Shown here: piece after piece, positions 51,601 to 59,295 of the stretch
Layout of the letters: the number at the start of each line of letters is the position of its first letter
How positions within the stretch are numbered: the stretch's first letter is position 1
Assembly: GCF_018332655.1 (NCBI RefSeq)
Contig: NZ_BOQL01000072.1
Coordinates: 1-64,000 of the forward strand
Direction of reading: 5' to 3'
Length of the DNA: 64,000 nt
Source: Actinoplanes auranticolor
GTDB taxonomy: Bacteria > Actinomycetota > Actinomycetes > Mycobacteriales > Micromonosporaceae
Made by a program: the position numbers and the translations under genes
The notes under the pieces: model-generated
Databases searched by the model: none
Seen by the model: the letters and a program-made list of their open reading frames with translations, nothing else
What the model was told of the DNA's origin: nothing

Positions 51601-52197
51601 ATGGCCAGCAGCGCAACCGACACCCGGCCCTCCGAGGCCCGCCTCCGGCTGCTCACCACGGCGTCCCGGATCTTCTACGCCGAGGGCATCCACTCGGTCG
51701 GGGTCGACCGCATCCTCGCCGAGGCCAAGGTCACCCGGGCCACCTTCTACCGGCACTTCCCGGGCAAGGAGGATCTCGTCCTGGCCTATCTCCAAGGGGC
51801 CGACCAGGCCATCCGCGGCCAGGTCGAGGTGGCCGTCGCCGCCGGCGGGCCGCCGGCTGACACCGTCCGCGCCGTCGCCGCGTCGATCGTCGAGGGCATC
51901 CGGTCCGCCGGCTTCCGCGGATGCGCCTTCCTGAACGCGGTGGCCGAGTATCCCAACCCCGGGCATCCGGTCCACCGGGTGGTCATCGCGCACCGGCAAT
52001 GGTTCCTCGACACGATCACCACTCTGATGGCGCGCATCGACGAGACCTCGGCGGAGGCTGCCGCCCAGCACTTCGTCATGCTCCGCGACGGCGCCATGGC
52101 GGCCGGCTGCCTCTTCGACCCGACCCTGATCTGCGACACCTTCCTGCGCGGCGTCGACGGCCTCGTCCGGACGCCCGCCGCCCGCCGCCCGGCCTGA
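51601..52197 (+). CDS. TetR-family repressor (divergent from DUF308-oxidoreductase operon)
   Basis: This 198-aa regulator has an N-terminal helix-turn-helix (GIHSVGVDRILAEAKVTRATFYRHFPGKEDLV) and a ligand-binding C-terminal half with a Cys (GFRGCAFLNA) and TetR_C-like pattern. The ligand is unknown; an oxidative or electrophilic signal would fit the disulfide oxidoreductase target. The leaderless start and the three operators immediately upstream imply autoregulation. Confidence 0.9.
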   Translation: MASSATDTRPSEARLRLLTTASRIFYAEGIHSVGVDRILAEAKVTRATFYRHFPGKEDLVLAYLQGADQAIRGQVEVAVAAGGPPADTVRAVAASIVEGIRSAGFRGCAFLNAVAEYPNPGHPVHRVVIAHRQWFLDTITTLMARIDETSAEAAAQHFVMLRDGAMAAGCLFDPTLICDTFLRGVDGLVRTPAARRPA

Positions 52198-52198
52198 T

Positions 52199-52226
52199 CG
52201 CCGGGGCCGGCCTACCCGGCCGGCGG
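52199..52226. terminator. Possible hairpin between two convergent TetR genes
   Basis: CGCCGGGGCCGG and CCGGCCGGCG pair imperfectly around a CCTAC loop between the two stop codons. Weak but well-placed terminator candidate. Confidence 0.35.
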
Positions 52227-52841
52227 CCGCGGCGGGGCTGAGGTGCCGTACTCGACCGCGTCGAATGCGCGCTTCAGCCGCAGCCGATGGTCCGCGGTGA
52301 CGGCGGCGAGATCGTCGCCGGCGAGCCGGCGCCGGACGGTCGCGGTCGCGACGATGCGGTACGCGGCGACCACGAGCGCGGCGAGCAGCGCGCTGTCGCC
52401 GGAGAAGCGGGGGTCGGAGACGAGCTCCTCGCTCAGCGCCGCCTCGATCTCGTGCTCGAACACGCGCAGCCGGGCGATCACCGTCGGAGCCTGCAGGGCG
52501 ATCCGCAGGAAGGGTTCGGTCCCCTCCGCCAGGCCGGACAGCCCGTGCCGTTCCTCGGCCAGGGTGAGCAGGGTCTGACGGAGCGCGGCGACCGGGCTGA
52601 TGTCGTCCGCCCGCTCGCGCACGGCGGCCCGCGCTATCTCGACCACGTCGGGAAGCCGGTCGAGCAGCAGGTCCTCTTTGCGGTCGAAGTGCGAGAACAC
52701 GGTCACCTTGGACACCCCGGCCGCGGCGGCGACCTCGGCGATCGTGACGTCGTCGAAGCCCCGGTCCAGGAACAGCCCGGTCGCGACCTCGGCGATGTGC
52801 GCCCGGGTCCTGGACCCGCCACGGTCTCCACGGTTCGGCAT
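52212..52841 (-). CDS. TetR-family repressor next to a decayed monooxygenase gene
   Basis: This 209-aa protein starts at ATG 52841 (PNRGDRGGSR). The helix-turn-helix is DVTIAEVAAAAGVSKVTVFSHFDRKEDL; the C-terminal domain matches the common actinobacterial type often divergent from FAD-dependent monooxygenases. A CTCCTCGA/TCGAGGAG inverted repeat (52851-52871) just upstream is the probable operator. Its usual target gene is a truncated remnant here, so this repressor may be orphaned. Confidence 0.88.
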   Translation of the reverse strand: MPNRGDRGGSRTRAHIAEVATGLFLDRGFDDVTIAEVAAAAGVSKVTVFSHFDRKEDLLLDRLPDVVEIARAAVRERADDISPVAALRQTLLTLAEERHGLSGLAEGTEPFLRIALQAPTVIARLRVFEHEIEAALSEELVSDPRFSGDSALLAALVVAAYRIVATATVRRRLAGDDLAAVTADHRLRLKRAFDAVEYGTSAPPRPPAG

Positions 52842-52850
52842 GGACTGCGA

Positions 52851-52871
52851 CTCCTCGACGTTCTCGAGGAG
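52851..52871. promoter_or_regulatory. Inverted repeat upstream of the second TetR gene
   Basis: CTCCTCGA and TCGAGGAG are perfect 8-bp inverted arms around CGTTC, beginning ten bases upstream of the TetR start. The size is typical of a TetR dimer site, and it lies inside the former monooxygenase coding region. Confidence 0.5.
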
Positions 52872-53158
52872 TTCGCAGCCACGTCCTGCCCGGCCGGCAG
52901 GCAAGCCGGTTCCTCGACCGGGACGGGACCGTCCTGGCCGACCTGCCCGATGACGGCACCGGCGCGCGCCCCGAGATCCTCCGCGGCGACCTGCGCCGGA
53001 TTCTGCTCGACTCCCTTCCGGCCGGCAGCGTCCAGTGGGGCCGCCGGGTCGGTGGCGTGGTCGCCCTGGGTGCGGGCCGCCACGAGGTGGCCTTCGGCGA
53101 CGGCAGCACAGTCGTCACGAGCCTGCTGGTCGGCGCGGACGACCACCCGGCCTCCTGA
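52864..53158 (+). pseudogene. Remnant of an FAD-dependent monooxygenase (FAD_binding_3)
   Basis: In one frame 52895-53158 reads QASRFLDRDGTVLADL, RPEILRGDLRRILLDSLP, VQWGRRVGG, HEVAFGDGST and LVGAD, then six residues and TGA. These match the middle of TetX/PHBH-like FAD monooxygenases. A short stretch LEEFAA just upstream is in another frame, indicating a frameshift. The N-terminal FAD fold (GxGxxG) is missing, and the sequence stops right at the LVGAD motif, so about 300 residues are lost. Confidence 0.75.
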
Positions 53159-53170
53159 GGCCCGGCCGGG

Positions 53171-54382
53171 TCAGCGGATCGGCATCCCGGAGATGGCGCG
53201 GGCGATGACCAGTCGTTGGATCTCGGAGGTGCCTTCGAAGATGGTGTAGATCTTGGCGTCGCGGTACATCCGTTCGACCGGGTGGTCGCGTAGGTAGCCG
53301 GCGCCGCCGAGGATCTGCACCGCCTTCTCGGTCGTGGCGACGGCCACCTCGCCGGCCTTCAGCTTGGACATCGAGCCCTCTCCGGCGGTGAACGGCCGGT
53401 TGTTGCGGCCCATCCAGGCGGCCCGCCAGACCAGCAGCCGGGCGGCGTCGATCTCGGTGCGCATGTCGGCCAGGGCGAACGCGATGGCCTGGTTCTCGAT
53501 GATCGGCCGGCCGAACTGCACGCGGTCCTTGGCGTAGCCGAGCGCGTACTCGTAGGCGGCGCGGGCGATGCCGATCGCCTGGGCGCCGACCGCTGGGCGG
53601 GACAGCTCGAACGTGCGCATGGCGGCCTGTTTGCTGGCCCGTTGTCCGGAGCGGGCGCGGGCCAGGCGCTCGTCGAGGGCCTCCTTGCCGCCGAGCAGGC
53701 AGCTGCCGGGCACCCGGACGTCGTCCAGAAAGATGTCCGCGGTGTGCGAGGCCCGCAGGCCGAGCTTCTTGAGTTTCTTCGTCCCGACCAAGCCGGGCGT
53801 GCCGGGCGGGACGATGAACGCGGCCTGGCCGCGTGAGCCGAGCTCCGGGTCGACGGAGGCGGTGACCACGTGGATGTTGGCGATGCCGCCGTTGGTGGCG
53901 TATGCCTTCTGTCCGTTGAGGACCCACTGGTCCTTGGTTTGGTCGTAGACGGCTCGGGTGCGTATCGCGGCGACGTCCGAGCCGGCTTCGGGCTCGGTGG
54001 TGCAGAACGCGCCGACCTTCGGGTCGGCGGCGTCGCCGAAGCACTGCGGGACCCACTCGACGAGCTGCTCGGGTGTGCCGGAGCCGTAGATCGCGGCGAC
54101 CGCGAGCGAGGTGCCGGAGATCGCCATGGCGATCCCGCCGTCGCCCCAGAACAGTTCCTCGTTGGCCAGCGGCAGCGACAGCCCGGTCGGGTCGGACCAC
54201 GTGTTGGCCAGGAATTCGAATCCGTAGAGGCCGATTTTGGCCGCCTCCTGGATCACCGGCCAGGGTGTCTGCTCACGCTCGTCCCACTCGGCGGCGGCCG
54301 GGCGGACGACCCCTTCGGCGAAGCCGTGCACCCACTCCCGCAGATCACGCTGCTCCTCGTTCAGATCGAGCCAGAACTCCAC
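53171..54382 (-). CDS. Acyl-CoA dehydrogenase
   Basis: This 403-aa flavoprotein has an N-terminal helical region, the FAD/substrate motif FCTTEPEAGSDVA, KAYATNGG, and a C-terminal domain with QFGRPI, GGAGYLRDHPVERMYRDAKIYTIFEGTSEI. The Glu in YTIFEGTSE is the position of the catalytic base in medium- and short-chain enzymes. It starts at GTG 54382 (VEFWLDLNEEQ); a TTG eight codons upstream is possible. It oxidises an acyl-CoA alpha,beta-bond; substrate length is not visible. It stands alone between the monooxygenase remnant and a small hypothetical gene. Confidence 0.93.
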   Translation of the reverse strand: MEFWLDLNEEQRDLREWVHGFAEGVVRPAAAEWDEREQTPWPVIQEAAKIGLYGFEFLANTWSDPTGLSLPLANEELFWGDGGIAMAISGTSLAVAAIYGSGTPEQLVEWVPQCFGDAADPKVGAFCTTEPEAGSDVAAIRTRAVYDQTKDQWVLNGQKAYATNGGIANIHVVTASVDPELGSRGQAAFIVPPGTPGLVGTKKLKKLGLRASHTADIFLDDVRVPGSCLLGGKEALDERLARARSGQRASKQAAMRTFELSRPAVGAQAIGIARAAYEYALGYAKDRVQFGRPIIENQAIAFALADMRTEIDAARLLVWRAAWMGRNNRPFTAGEGSMSKLKAGEVAVATTEKAVQILGGAGYLRDHPVERMYRDAKIYTIFEGTSEIQRLVIARAISGMPIR

Positions 54383-54466
54383 GGCAGCCAGGCCTCCGGT
54401 CGTCAACGGAATCGACTGGCCGGTAACGTAACGGACCCGTCACTGGGCGGGCAAGACGGCCCGGCG

Positions 54467-54925
54467 TCAGGCGCCGGCCGCGGCGGACTGCTCCGCCTGC
54501 CACCGGGCGATCTGGACGCCGAGCACACAGATCTGGACCGGCAGCGGCATGCCCGGCAGGTCCGCCTCGACGGCACCCGACCAGGCACTGGTACGGCGCA
54601 TCGAGCCCACCTTGACCCCGTCGGCCCACAGCGCCTGCCGGTTGCCCCACATCGACTCGCGGCGGAACTCGTACGTGCGCCCGCCGGCCTGCACGGTCCA
54701 GTGCTTGCGGCCGGCCCGCTCGACCAGCGCCACCTCGGCCCCGTGCTCGTCGACCATGCGGTACTTGCTGCCCCAGCCGTTCGCCCGCACCTGGTAGTGG
54801 TGGCCGTCCACCTCGAAGTCGCCGCCGGTGCGCCACCACGACGGGTCCCACTCGGCCACGGGCTGTCCGTCCGCGACCAGCCGGTAGCGGCCCCGCCACA
54901 TGCCCATCCGTTCCGCAATCAGCAT
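54467..54925 (-). CDS. Small cytoplasmic hypothetical protein (beta-rich, Trp-rich)
   Basis: This 152-aa protein is Trp-rich and strand-rich (GRYRLVADGQPVAEWDPSWW, WTVQAGGRTYEFRR), resembling a Tubby/LURP-one-like fold with repeated short strands. No signal peptide. No function recognised. It is co-oriented with the acyl-CoA dehydrogenase, 84 bp upstream of it, and may be co-transcribed or independent. Confidence 0.72.
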   Translation of the reverse strand: MLIAERMGMWRGRYRLVADGQPVAEWDPSWWRTGGDFEVDGHHYQVRANGWGSKYRMVDEHGAEVALVERAGRKHWTVQAGGRTYEFRRESMWGNRQALWADGVKVGSMRRTSAWSGAVEADLPGMPLPVQICVLGVQIARWQAEQSAAAGA

Positions 54926-54980
54926 GCCTGCAGCGTAATCGCCGGCTTCCAGTCATGGGCGGGCCCGTCGCCCGGCGTGA

Positions 54981-56102
54981 TCAGCTGAAGATGAGGTTGT
55001 AGCTGTTGGTGGTGAACGCGGACTGACCGGTCGTGCCGGAGATCTCGTAGCCGAACTGGAACTGGCCCAGGGTGACGTCGCCCCACCAGTTGTTGGTGCG
55101 CAGCCAGTTCAGCATCGCGAGCACGTTGAGCGTGCCGGCGTTGCTGTTGGACGTGCGGACGAACGAGAAGACCGCGTTGGCGCCGTTGGAACCGCGGTAG
55201 ATGTTCCAGGTGGCGCCGCCGACGGTGACGTTGGCGGCGGTCGGGACGGCCCCGTTCGCGTCGTACTTCTCCGCGATCGGGCCCACCGCGCCCTGCTTGT
55301 TGGTCCAGATCATGATCTCGTACGCGTTGTTGTCCGCCCAGATGTCGTAGGAGCTCACGTAGTCCCCGCCGGCCGGCACCGTCACGTTGTACGAGCTGGT
55401 GAGCGTGCGCAGCGAGCTCAGCCGGCGGTTGAGCGGGTAGCTGACGTTCGGGTAGGACTTGATGCCGCTGGTGCGGGGGTGGTTGGCCAGCACGCCCCAG
55501 TTGCTCGTGGACCGGGCCCAGGTGGTCTGGGTGCCGGCGCCCGATCCCCAGATGTTGTTGTAGATCGTGTAGCCGTTGGTGGTCCAGTTGTCCCACTGGC
55601 CGGAGCCGGACCAGGCCGCGTCGGCCGGCACGCCGGTGACCGGCGGGGGTGTCGTCGGCGGCGGGGTGGGGGTCGTCGGGCCGGTGGTCGGGGCCACCCC
55701 GCCGGTGCACGCGGTGCCGTTCAGCGTGAAGGCGGTGGGGGCCGGGTTGCTGCCGGTCGACGAGGCGTTGAAGCCGAACGACACGGTGCCGTTGGTGGCC
55801 ACCGGGCCGTTGTAGCCGGCATTCCGGGCGGTGACCGTGGAGCCGCTCTGGGTCAGCGTCGTGTTCCACGCCTGGGTGACGGTCTGACCAGCCGGGTAGG
55901 ACCAGACCAGCGACCACGAGGTGAGGGCGTCGCCCAGGTTGGTGATCGTGACGTCGGCGCCGAAGCCACCCTGCCAGGAGCTGCTCACCGTGTAGGCGAC
56001 GCTGCAGCCGGCGGCGGCGGACGCGGGGAGGGCGGTGAGGACGCCCGCTGCTGTGGTCACGGCCGCCGCGGCTACGGAGAGCGCGAAGTGACGCCTGCTC
56101 AT
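54981..56102 (-). CDS. Secreted endo-beta-1,4-glucanase, CBM2 + GH12
   Basis: This 373-aa cellulase/xyloglucanase has a signal peptide (MSRRHFALSVAAAAVTTAAG... to PASAAA) and an N-terminal CBM2 (about 32-135; CSVAYTVSSSWQGG). A short PTTPTPPP linker leads to a GH12 jelly-roll domain (about 155-373). EIMIW is the GH12 nucleophile strand (Glu), and QFQFGYEISG contains the acid/base Glu. Secreted, acting on cellulose, mixed-linkage glucan or xyloglucan. The upstream palindrome TCGAAGCGCTTCGA indicates LacI-type control. Confidence 0.92.
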   Translation of the reverse strand: MSRRHFALSVAAAAVTTAAGVLTALPASAAAGCSVAYTVSSSWQGGFGADVTITNLGDALTSWSLVWSYPAGQTVTQAWNTTLTQSGSTVTARNAGYNGPVATNGTVSFGFNASSTGSNPAPTAFTLNGTACTGGVAPTTGPTTPTPPPTTPPPVTGVPADAAWSGSGQWDNWTTNGYTIYNNIWGSGAGTQTTWARSTSNWGVLANHPRTSGIKSYPNVSYPLNRRLSSLRTLTSSYNVTVPAGGDYVSSYDIWADNNAYEIMIWTNKQGAVGPIAEKYDANGAVPTAANVTVGGATWNIYRGSNGANAVFSFVRTSNSNAGTLNVLAMLNWLRTNNWWGDVTLGQFQFGYEISGTTGQSAFTTNSYNLIFS

Positions 56103-56142
56103 GTGCTTCCCATCTTGACGGGGAGGGGGACCGCCGCAGTTA

Positions 56143-56156
56143 TCGAAGCGCTTCGA
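56143..56156. promoter_or_regulatory. LacI-type operator upstream of the GH12 gene
   Basis: TCGAAGCGCTTCGA is a perfect 14-bp palindrome with a GCGC centre, typical of LacI-family regulators of sugar genes. It lies 41 bp upstream of the GH12 ATG. It resembles, but does not match, the CebR box at 7851. Confidence 0.65.
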
Positions 56157-56217
56157 CGGTGGCCCAAGACGTCGACAACTGTCTATGCGGTGTCGAGGTG
56201 ATGGTAGGACCGTGGGG

Positions 56218-56241
56218 CTTGGTACCGCTAGCGGTACCAAG
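56218..56241. promoter_or_regulatory. 24-bp perfect palindrome between GH12 and the alpha/beta-hydrolase gene
   Basis: The half-site CTTGGTACCGCT is followed directly by its exact reverse complement. It lies in the divergent gap, 55 bp before the hydrolase ATG. The length and position are those of an operator for a dimeric regulator (for example TetR or MarR type); the regulator is not in the window. It could also form a cruciform. Confidence 0.6.
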
Positions 56242-56295
56242 GATGGGTAGCTGTTGGGATCGTTGCCGGCGGCGCCGAAAAATAGCGTTGGTGCT

Positions 56296-57534
56296 ATGAA
56301 GACGACGAAGAAGTTCCGCAATGTGACGGTCGCTCTCGGTACCGCCGCGGTGCTGGCCGCGGGTGTGGGTGTCGCCGAGGCGGGAGTGGCGCCGAGTGTG
56401 CTGACCGGTGACTCCGCGCAAGCCGTCACGACGACGAAGCAGTCCGGCTGGCGCGGCGTCACCCGGGAAGCGGTGCAGATCGACTTCGGCCAGGGCTGGG
56501 TCACCAAGGGTGAGCTCACCTACCCGAGCAACGCCAAGGGGCGGCTCCCGGTGGTCGTGATGCTGCACGGCAGCGGGCACAACGACATGAACCAGACCAT
56601 GCCGGAGGGCAAGGGCTCCACGTTCGTCCCGCTCGCCCAGGCCGCGAGCCGCGAGGGCTTCGCGACGCTGCGCTTCAACAAGCGCGGTGTGACGGACATC
56701 GGCCCGGTGGAGAGCACCGACCCCGCGCAGCTGAACCCGAAGAACCCGTACGACCGGATCCAGCGCGACGCGTCCGCGGCGATCCGTTTCGCCGCCGCGT
56801 CGCCCAAGGTCGACCCGTCCAGGATCTTCCTGCTCGGGCACAGTGAGGGGACCAACGTGGCCGCCAACCTGGCCGCCGAGCCGAAGAAGTACGGCATCCC
56901 GAAGCCGGCCGGCGTGATCCAGATGGGCGTCGTCGGCCTGGACATCAAGCAGCTGCTGACCCTGCAGATCTACGGCCGGCTGCTGCTGCAGCTGCACGAC
57001 GAGTTCGATGTGGACGCCGACGGCCGGCTGACGGCCACCGAGGCGGTCAACGGCCTGACCACGCAGCCCAAGGAGGTCGCCGACCAGTTCCGCCCGGTCC
57101 TGCTCGACGGGGACAAGGTGGCGGCCGGCACCGACACCGACCGTGACGGCCAGGTGGCGATCGACGCCGAGGCCGGCCCGGTGCTGCGCAAGTCCACCGG
57201 CATCGACGCCTACCCGAACGTCCCCGGTCTGGACCAGCCGATCGTCGACTACCTCACCGACATCGCCCGCTTCCCGACGGTGGCCCAGGCCCTGCCCGGG
57301 TTCGACGGCCCGACGCTGATGCTCAACGGCGAGAACGATCTGCAGACCCCGGCCCGCGCCGCCCTGGTCGCCGACGCCGCGGTCGCCGCGGCCGGCAACA
57401 AGGACCACAAGATCGTCATCTACCCGGGTATGGCGCACACCATGAACATCACGCCGAAGTTCCTCCCGCAGTTCGGCGAGCCGGACCAGCAGGTCGTGAC
57501 CGAGATCCGCGGCTGGCTCAAGGCGCACCGCTGA
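56296..57534 (+). CDS. Exported alpha/beta-hydrolase with an internal EF-hand-like insertion
   Basis: This 412-aa protein has a signal peptide-like N-terminus (KTTKKFRNVTVALGTAAVLAAG). The hydrolase fold shows VVMLHGSGHND (oxyanion region), GHSEGTNVA (nucleophile Ser), and PGMAHTMN (catalytic His). At residues 238-249 DVDADGRLTATE fits the EF-hand calcium loop DxDxDG-x5-E exactly; a second, poorer loop (DTDRDGQVAIDAE) starts at residue 280. Both are in the lid region, so calcium may control the lid. The substrate is unknown. Divergent from the GH12 gene. Confidence 0.85.
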   Translation: MKTTKKFRNVTVALGTAAVLAAGVGVAEAGVAPSVLTGDSAQAVTTTKQSGWRGVTREAVQIDFGQGWVTKGELTYPSNAKGRLPVVVMLHGSGHNDMNQTMPEGKGSTFVPLAQAASREGFATLRFNKRGVTDIGPVESTDPAQLNPKNPYDRIQRDASAAIRFAAASPKVDPSRIFLLGHSEGTNVAANLAAEPKKYGIPKPAGVIQMGVVGLDIKQLLTLQIYGRLLLQLHDEFDVDADGRLTATEAVNGLTTQPKEVADQFRPVLLDGDKVAAGTDTDRDGQVAIDAEAGPVLRKSTGIDAYPNVPGLDQPIVDYLTDIARFPTVAQALPGFDGPTLMLNGENDLQTPARAALVADAAVAAAGNKDHKIVIYPGMAHTMNITPKFLPQFGEPDQQVVTEIRGWLKAHR

Positions 57535-57765
57535 CACCCGCAACCTCGAGGGCGGCCACCGATCCGGTGAGCCGCCCTCGGCGCGTCCGGGGGAGATGCT
57601 TTGCGATCTTGCGACTTAGCGCGCCGGTTCGGCATAACGCGTATTCGAAGAATTCTTCCGGCCGGAGAATTGCGTCATTCGCACAAGTCCGCTTACGGCG
57701 CGCGGCATGTGCGCAGCGCCGGGCGCGGCTCCGAGGTGCGGCCTTTGAGCAGGTCAACCGAGTGT

Positions 57766-57776
57766 CGAAAGTTTCG
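57766..57776. promoter_or_regulatory. CGAAAGTTTCG operator (BxlR-like)
   Basis: CGAAA-G-TTTCG is an inverted repeat with one central base. Similar CGAAAnTTTCG sites are associated with xylobiose-type transporter and xylanase regulators in Streptomyces. It lies about 220 bp upstream of the transporter start; a second copy lies at 57919. Confidence 0.5.
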
Positions 57777-57918
57777 GTGATAGGCCGGTTATTACGCATC
57801 GCAAACGCCGGAGAGGTGCCCGCCGGTCGGCGCGAACGTGGTGCGGAACTGCTCTTGACCGGCTGGATATGAACTCGTAACGTGCCGCATAAGTTTCCGA
57901 TTTATATCGATCAATGTA

Positions 57919-57929
57919 TGAAACTTTCG
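57919..57929. promoter_or_regulatory. TGAAACTTTCG operator half-matched to the upstream site
   Basis: It matches CGAAAnTTTCG in nine of ten specified positions. It is 65 bp upstream of the binding-protein GTG, close enough to overlap the promoter. It is 153 bp from the first copy. Confidence 0.5.
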
Positions 57930-57993
57930 CGGCTGGCCGGGCCGGCCGCCGGTTCACCGTGCGCCGGCAACGGCGCCGAAGGGGGAGTTGACC

Positions 57994-59289
57994 GTGAGAG
58001 ATTCGGTGCGGTTCAGCCGCAGATCCGTCCTCGGCCTGGCCGCCGCGGCCTCGGCCGGCGCCGTCCTGGCGGGATGCAGCGGCGACGAGGGAGGCTCCGG
58101 CTCGAGCAAGAAGATCCGGTGGTGGCACATCGCCAACACCGATCCGATGATGTCGGAGTGGGCCAAGATGGCCCGCCAGTTCGAGGCCACCCACCCCGGG
58201 GTCAAGTTCGAGATCACCCCGCTGGAGAACGAAGCCTTCAAGACCAAGCTGACCACCGTCGTCCAGGCCGGTGACCCGCCGGACATCTTCCACACCTGGG
58301 GCGGCGGCGTGCTCGCCCAGCAGGCCGACGCGGGAATGGTCAAGGACATCTCCGCGGAGATCGGCACGTGGCGGGACACGCTGATCCCGAACGCGCTGGA
58401 CGCGTACACGATCGAGGGCAAGACGTACGCGTCCGCGGTGGACACCGGCATGGTCGGCTTCTGGTACAACAAGGAGCTCTTCGAGCGGGCCGGCGTGAGC
58501 GAGCCACCGGCCAGCTGGGCGGACTACCTCGAGGCCGTCCGCAAGCTCAAGGCCACGTCCGTCACGCCGATCGCCCTGGCCGGCAAGGAGAAGTGGCCCG
58601 GCCACTACTACTGGGCGTACCTGGCCATGCGGATCGGTGGCCTGGAAGCTCTGCGGCAGGCCGCCGTGGACAAGGACTTCAACAAGCCCGACTTCGTCGC
58701 GGCGGGCGCGCGCCTGGCCGAACTCGTGGCGCTGCAACCCTTCCAGACCGGTTACCTGGCCGCGGGTTACGCCACCGCGGACGGGCAGGCCGCGACGGTC
58801 GGCAACGGCAAGGCGGCCATGGAACTCATGGGCCAGTGGGCCCCCATGGTCCAGCGCGACAACTCGGCCGGCAAGAAGGGCCTCGGCGACCGCCTCGGCT
58901 TCTTCGCCTTCCCGGCGGTCGACGGCGGCAAGGGAAAGATCACCGACGTCTTCGGCGGCGGTGGCGGCTACGCCGTCGGCAAGGACGCGCCGCCGGAAGC
59001 GGTGGAGTTCCTCAAGTTCATCGCCCAGCCGGAGAACGCGCGCATCGAGGCGAAGACAGCCGGCGTGCTGCCGGTCGTCAAGGCGGCCGGGGACGCGGTC
59101 ACCGATCCCAACCTCAAGCTGGTCGGGGACACGCTGTCCCGCTCGACCGGTTTCCAGCTGTACCTGGACCAGGCCTACGCCCCGGCCGTGGGCCAGCAGG
59201 TCAACGACAGCGTGGCCGAGCTGCTGGCCGGCAAGTCCTCCCCGGAACAGGTGGTCAAGGCCGTCAGCACCGCGGCGAAACAGGGCTGA
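57994..59289 (+). CDS. Sugar ABC transporter binding lipoprotein (oligosaccharide type)
   Basis: This 431-aa family 1 solute-binding protein has a Tat-type lipoprotein signal: SRRSVLGLAAAA and lipobox VLAGC (Cys28). GTG 57994 is chosen because GGGGGAG lies about seven bases upstream; a TTG six bases earlier is too close. Its motifs (KIRWWHIANTDP, PDIFHTWGGG, AYTIEGKTYA) match actinobacterial xylobiose/xylo-oligosaccharide binders of the BxlE type. With adjacent CGAAAnTTTCG sites it is inferred to import xylan breakdown products. No ATPase gene here. Confidence 0.92.
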   Translation: MRDSVRFSRRSVLGLAAAASAGAVLAGCSGDEGGSGSSKKIRWWHIANTDPMMSEWAKMARQFEATHPGVKFEITPLENEAFKTKLTTVVQAGDPPDIFHTWGGGVLAQQADAGMVKDISAEIGTWRDTLIPNALDAYTIEGKTYASAVDTGMVGFWYNKELFERAGVSEPPASWADYLEAVRKLKATSVTPIALAGKEKWPGHYYWAYLAMRIGGLEALRQAAVDKDFNKPDFVAAGARLAELVALQPFQTGYLAAGYATADGQAATVGNGKAAMELMGQWAPMVQRDNSAGKKGLGDRLGFFAFPAVDGGKGKITDVFGGGGGYAVGKDAPPEAVEFLKFIAQPENARIEAKTAGVLPVVKAAGDAVTDPNLKLVGDTLSRSTGFQLYLDQAYAPAVGQQVNDSVAELLAGKSSPEQVVKAVSTAAKQG

Positions 59290-59295
59290 GCGGCG

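Larger units (their letters stand above)
57535..57993. promoter_or_regulatory. 459-bp non-coding upstream region of the second sugar ABC transporter
   Basis: No convincing gene is seen: small open frames have no ribosome-binding site and no family motif. The region is AT-richer than its surroundings. It holds the quasi-palindrome AATTCTTCCGGCCGGAGAATT-type arms (57651-57671), CGAAAGTTTCG (57766-57776) and TGAAACTTTCG (57919-57929). It is the probable long regulated leader or promoter of the operon starting at 57994. Confidence 0.6.

Noticed and set aside
57567..57872. Possible small gene in the 459-bp gap
   Set aside because: No ribosome-binding site, atypical composition, and it spans the operator-like palindrome. 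No recognisable motif.
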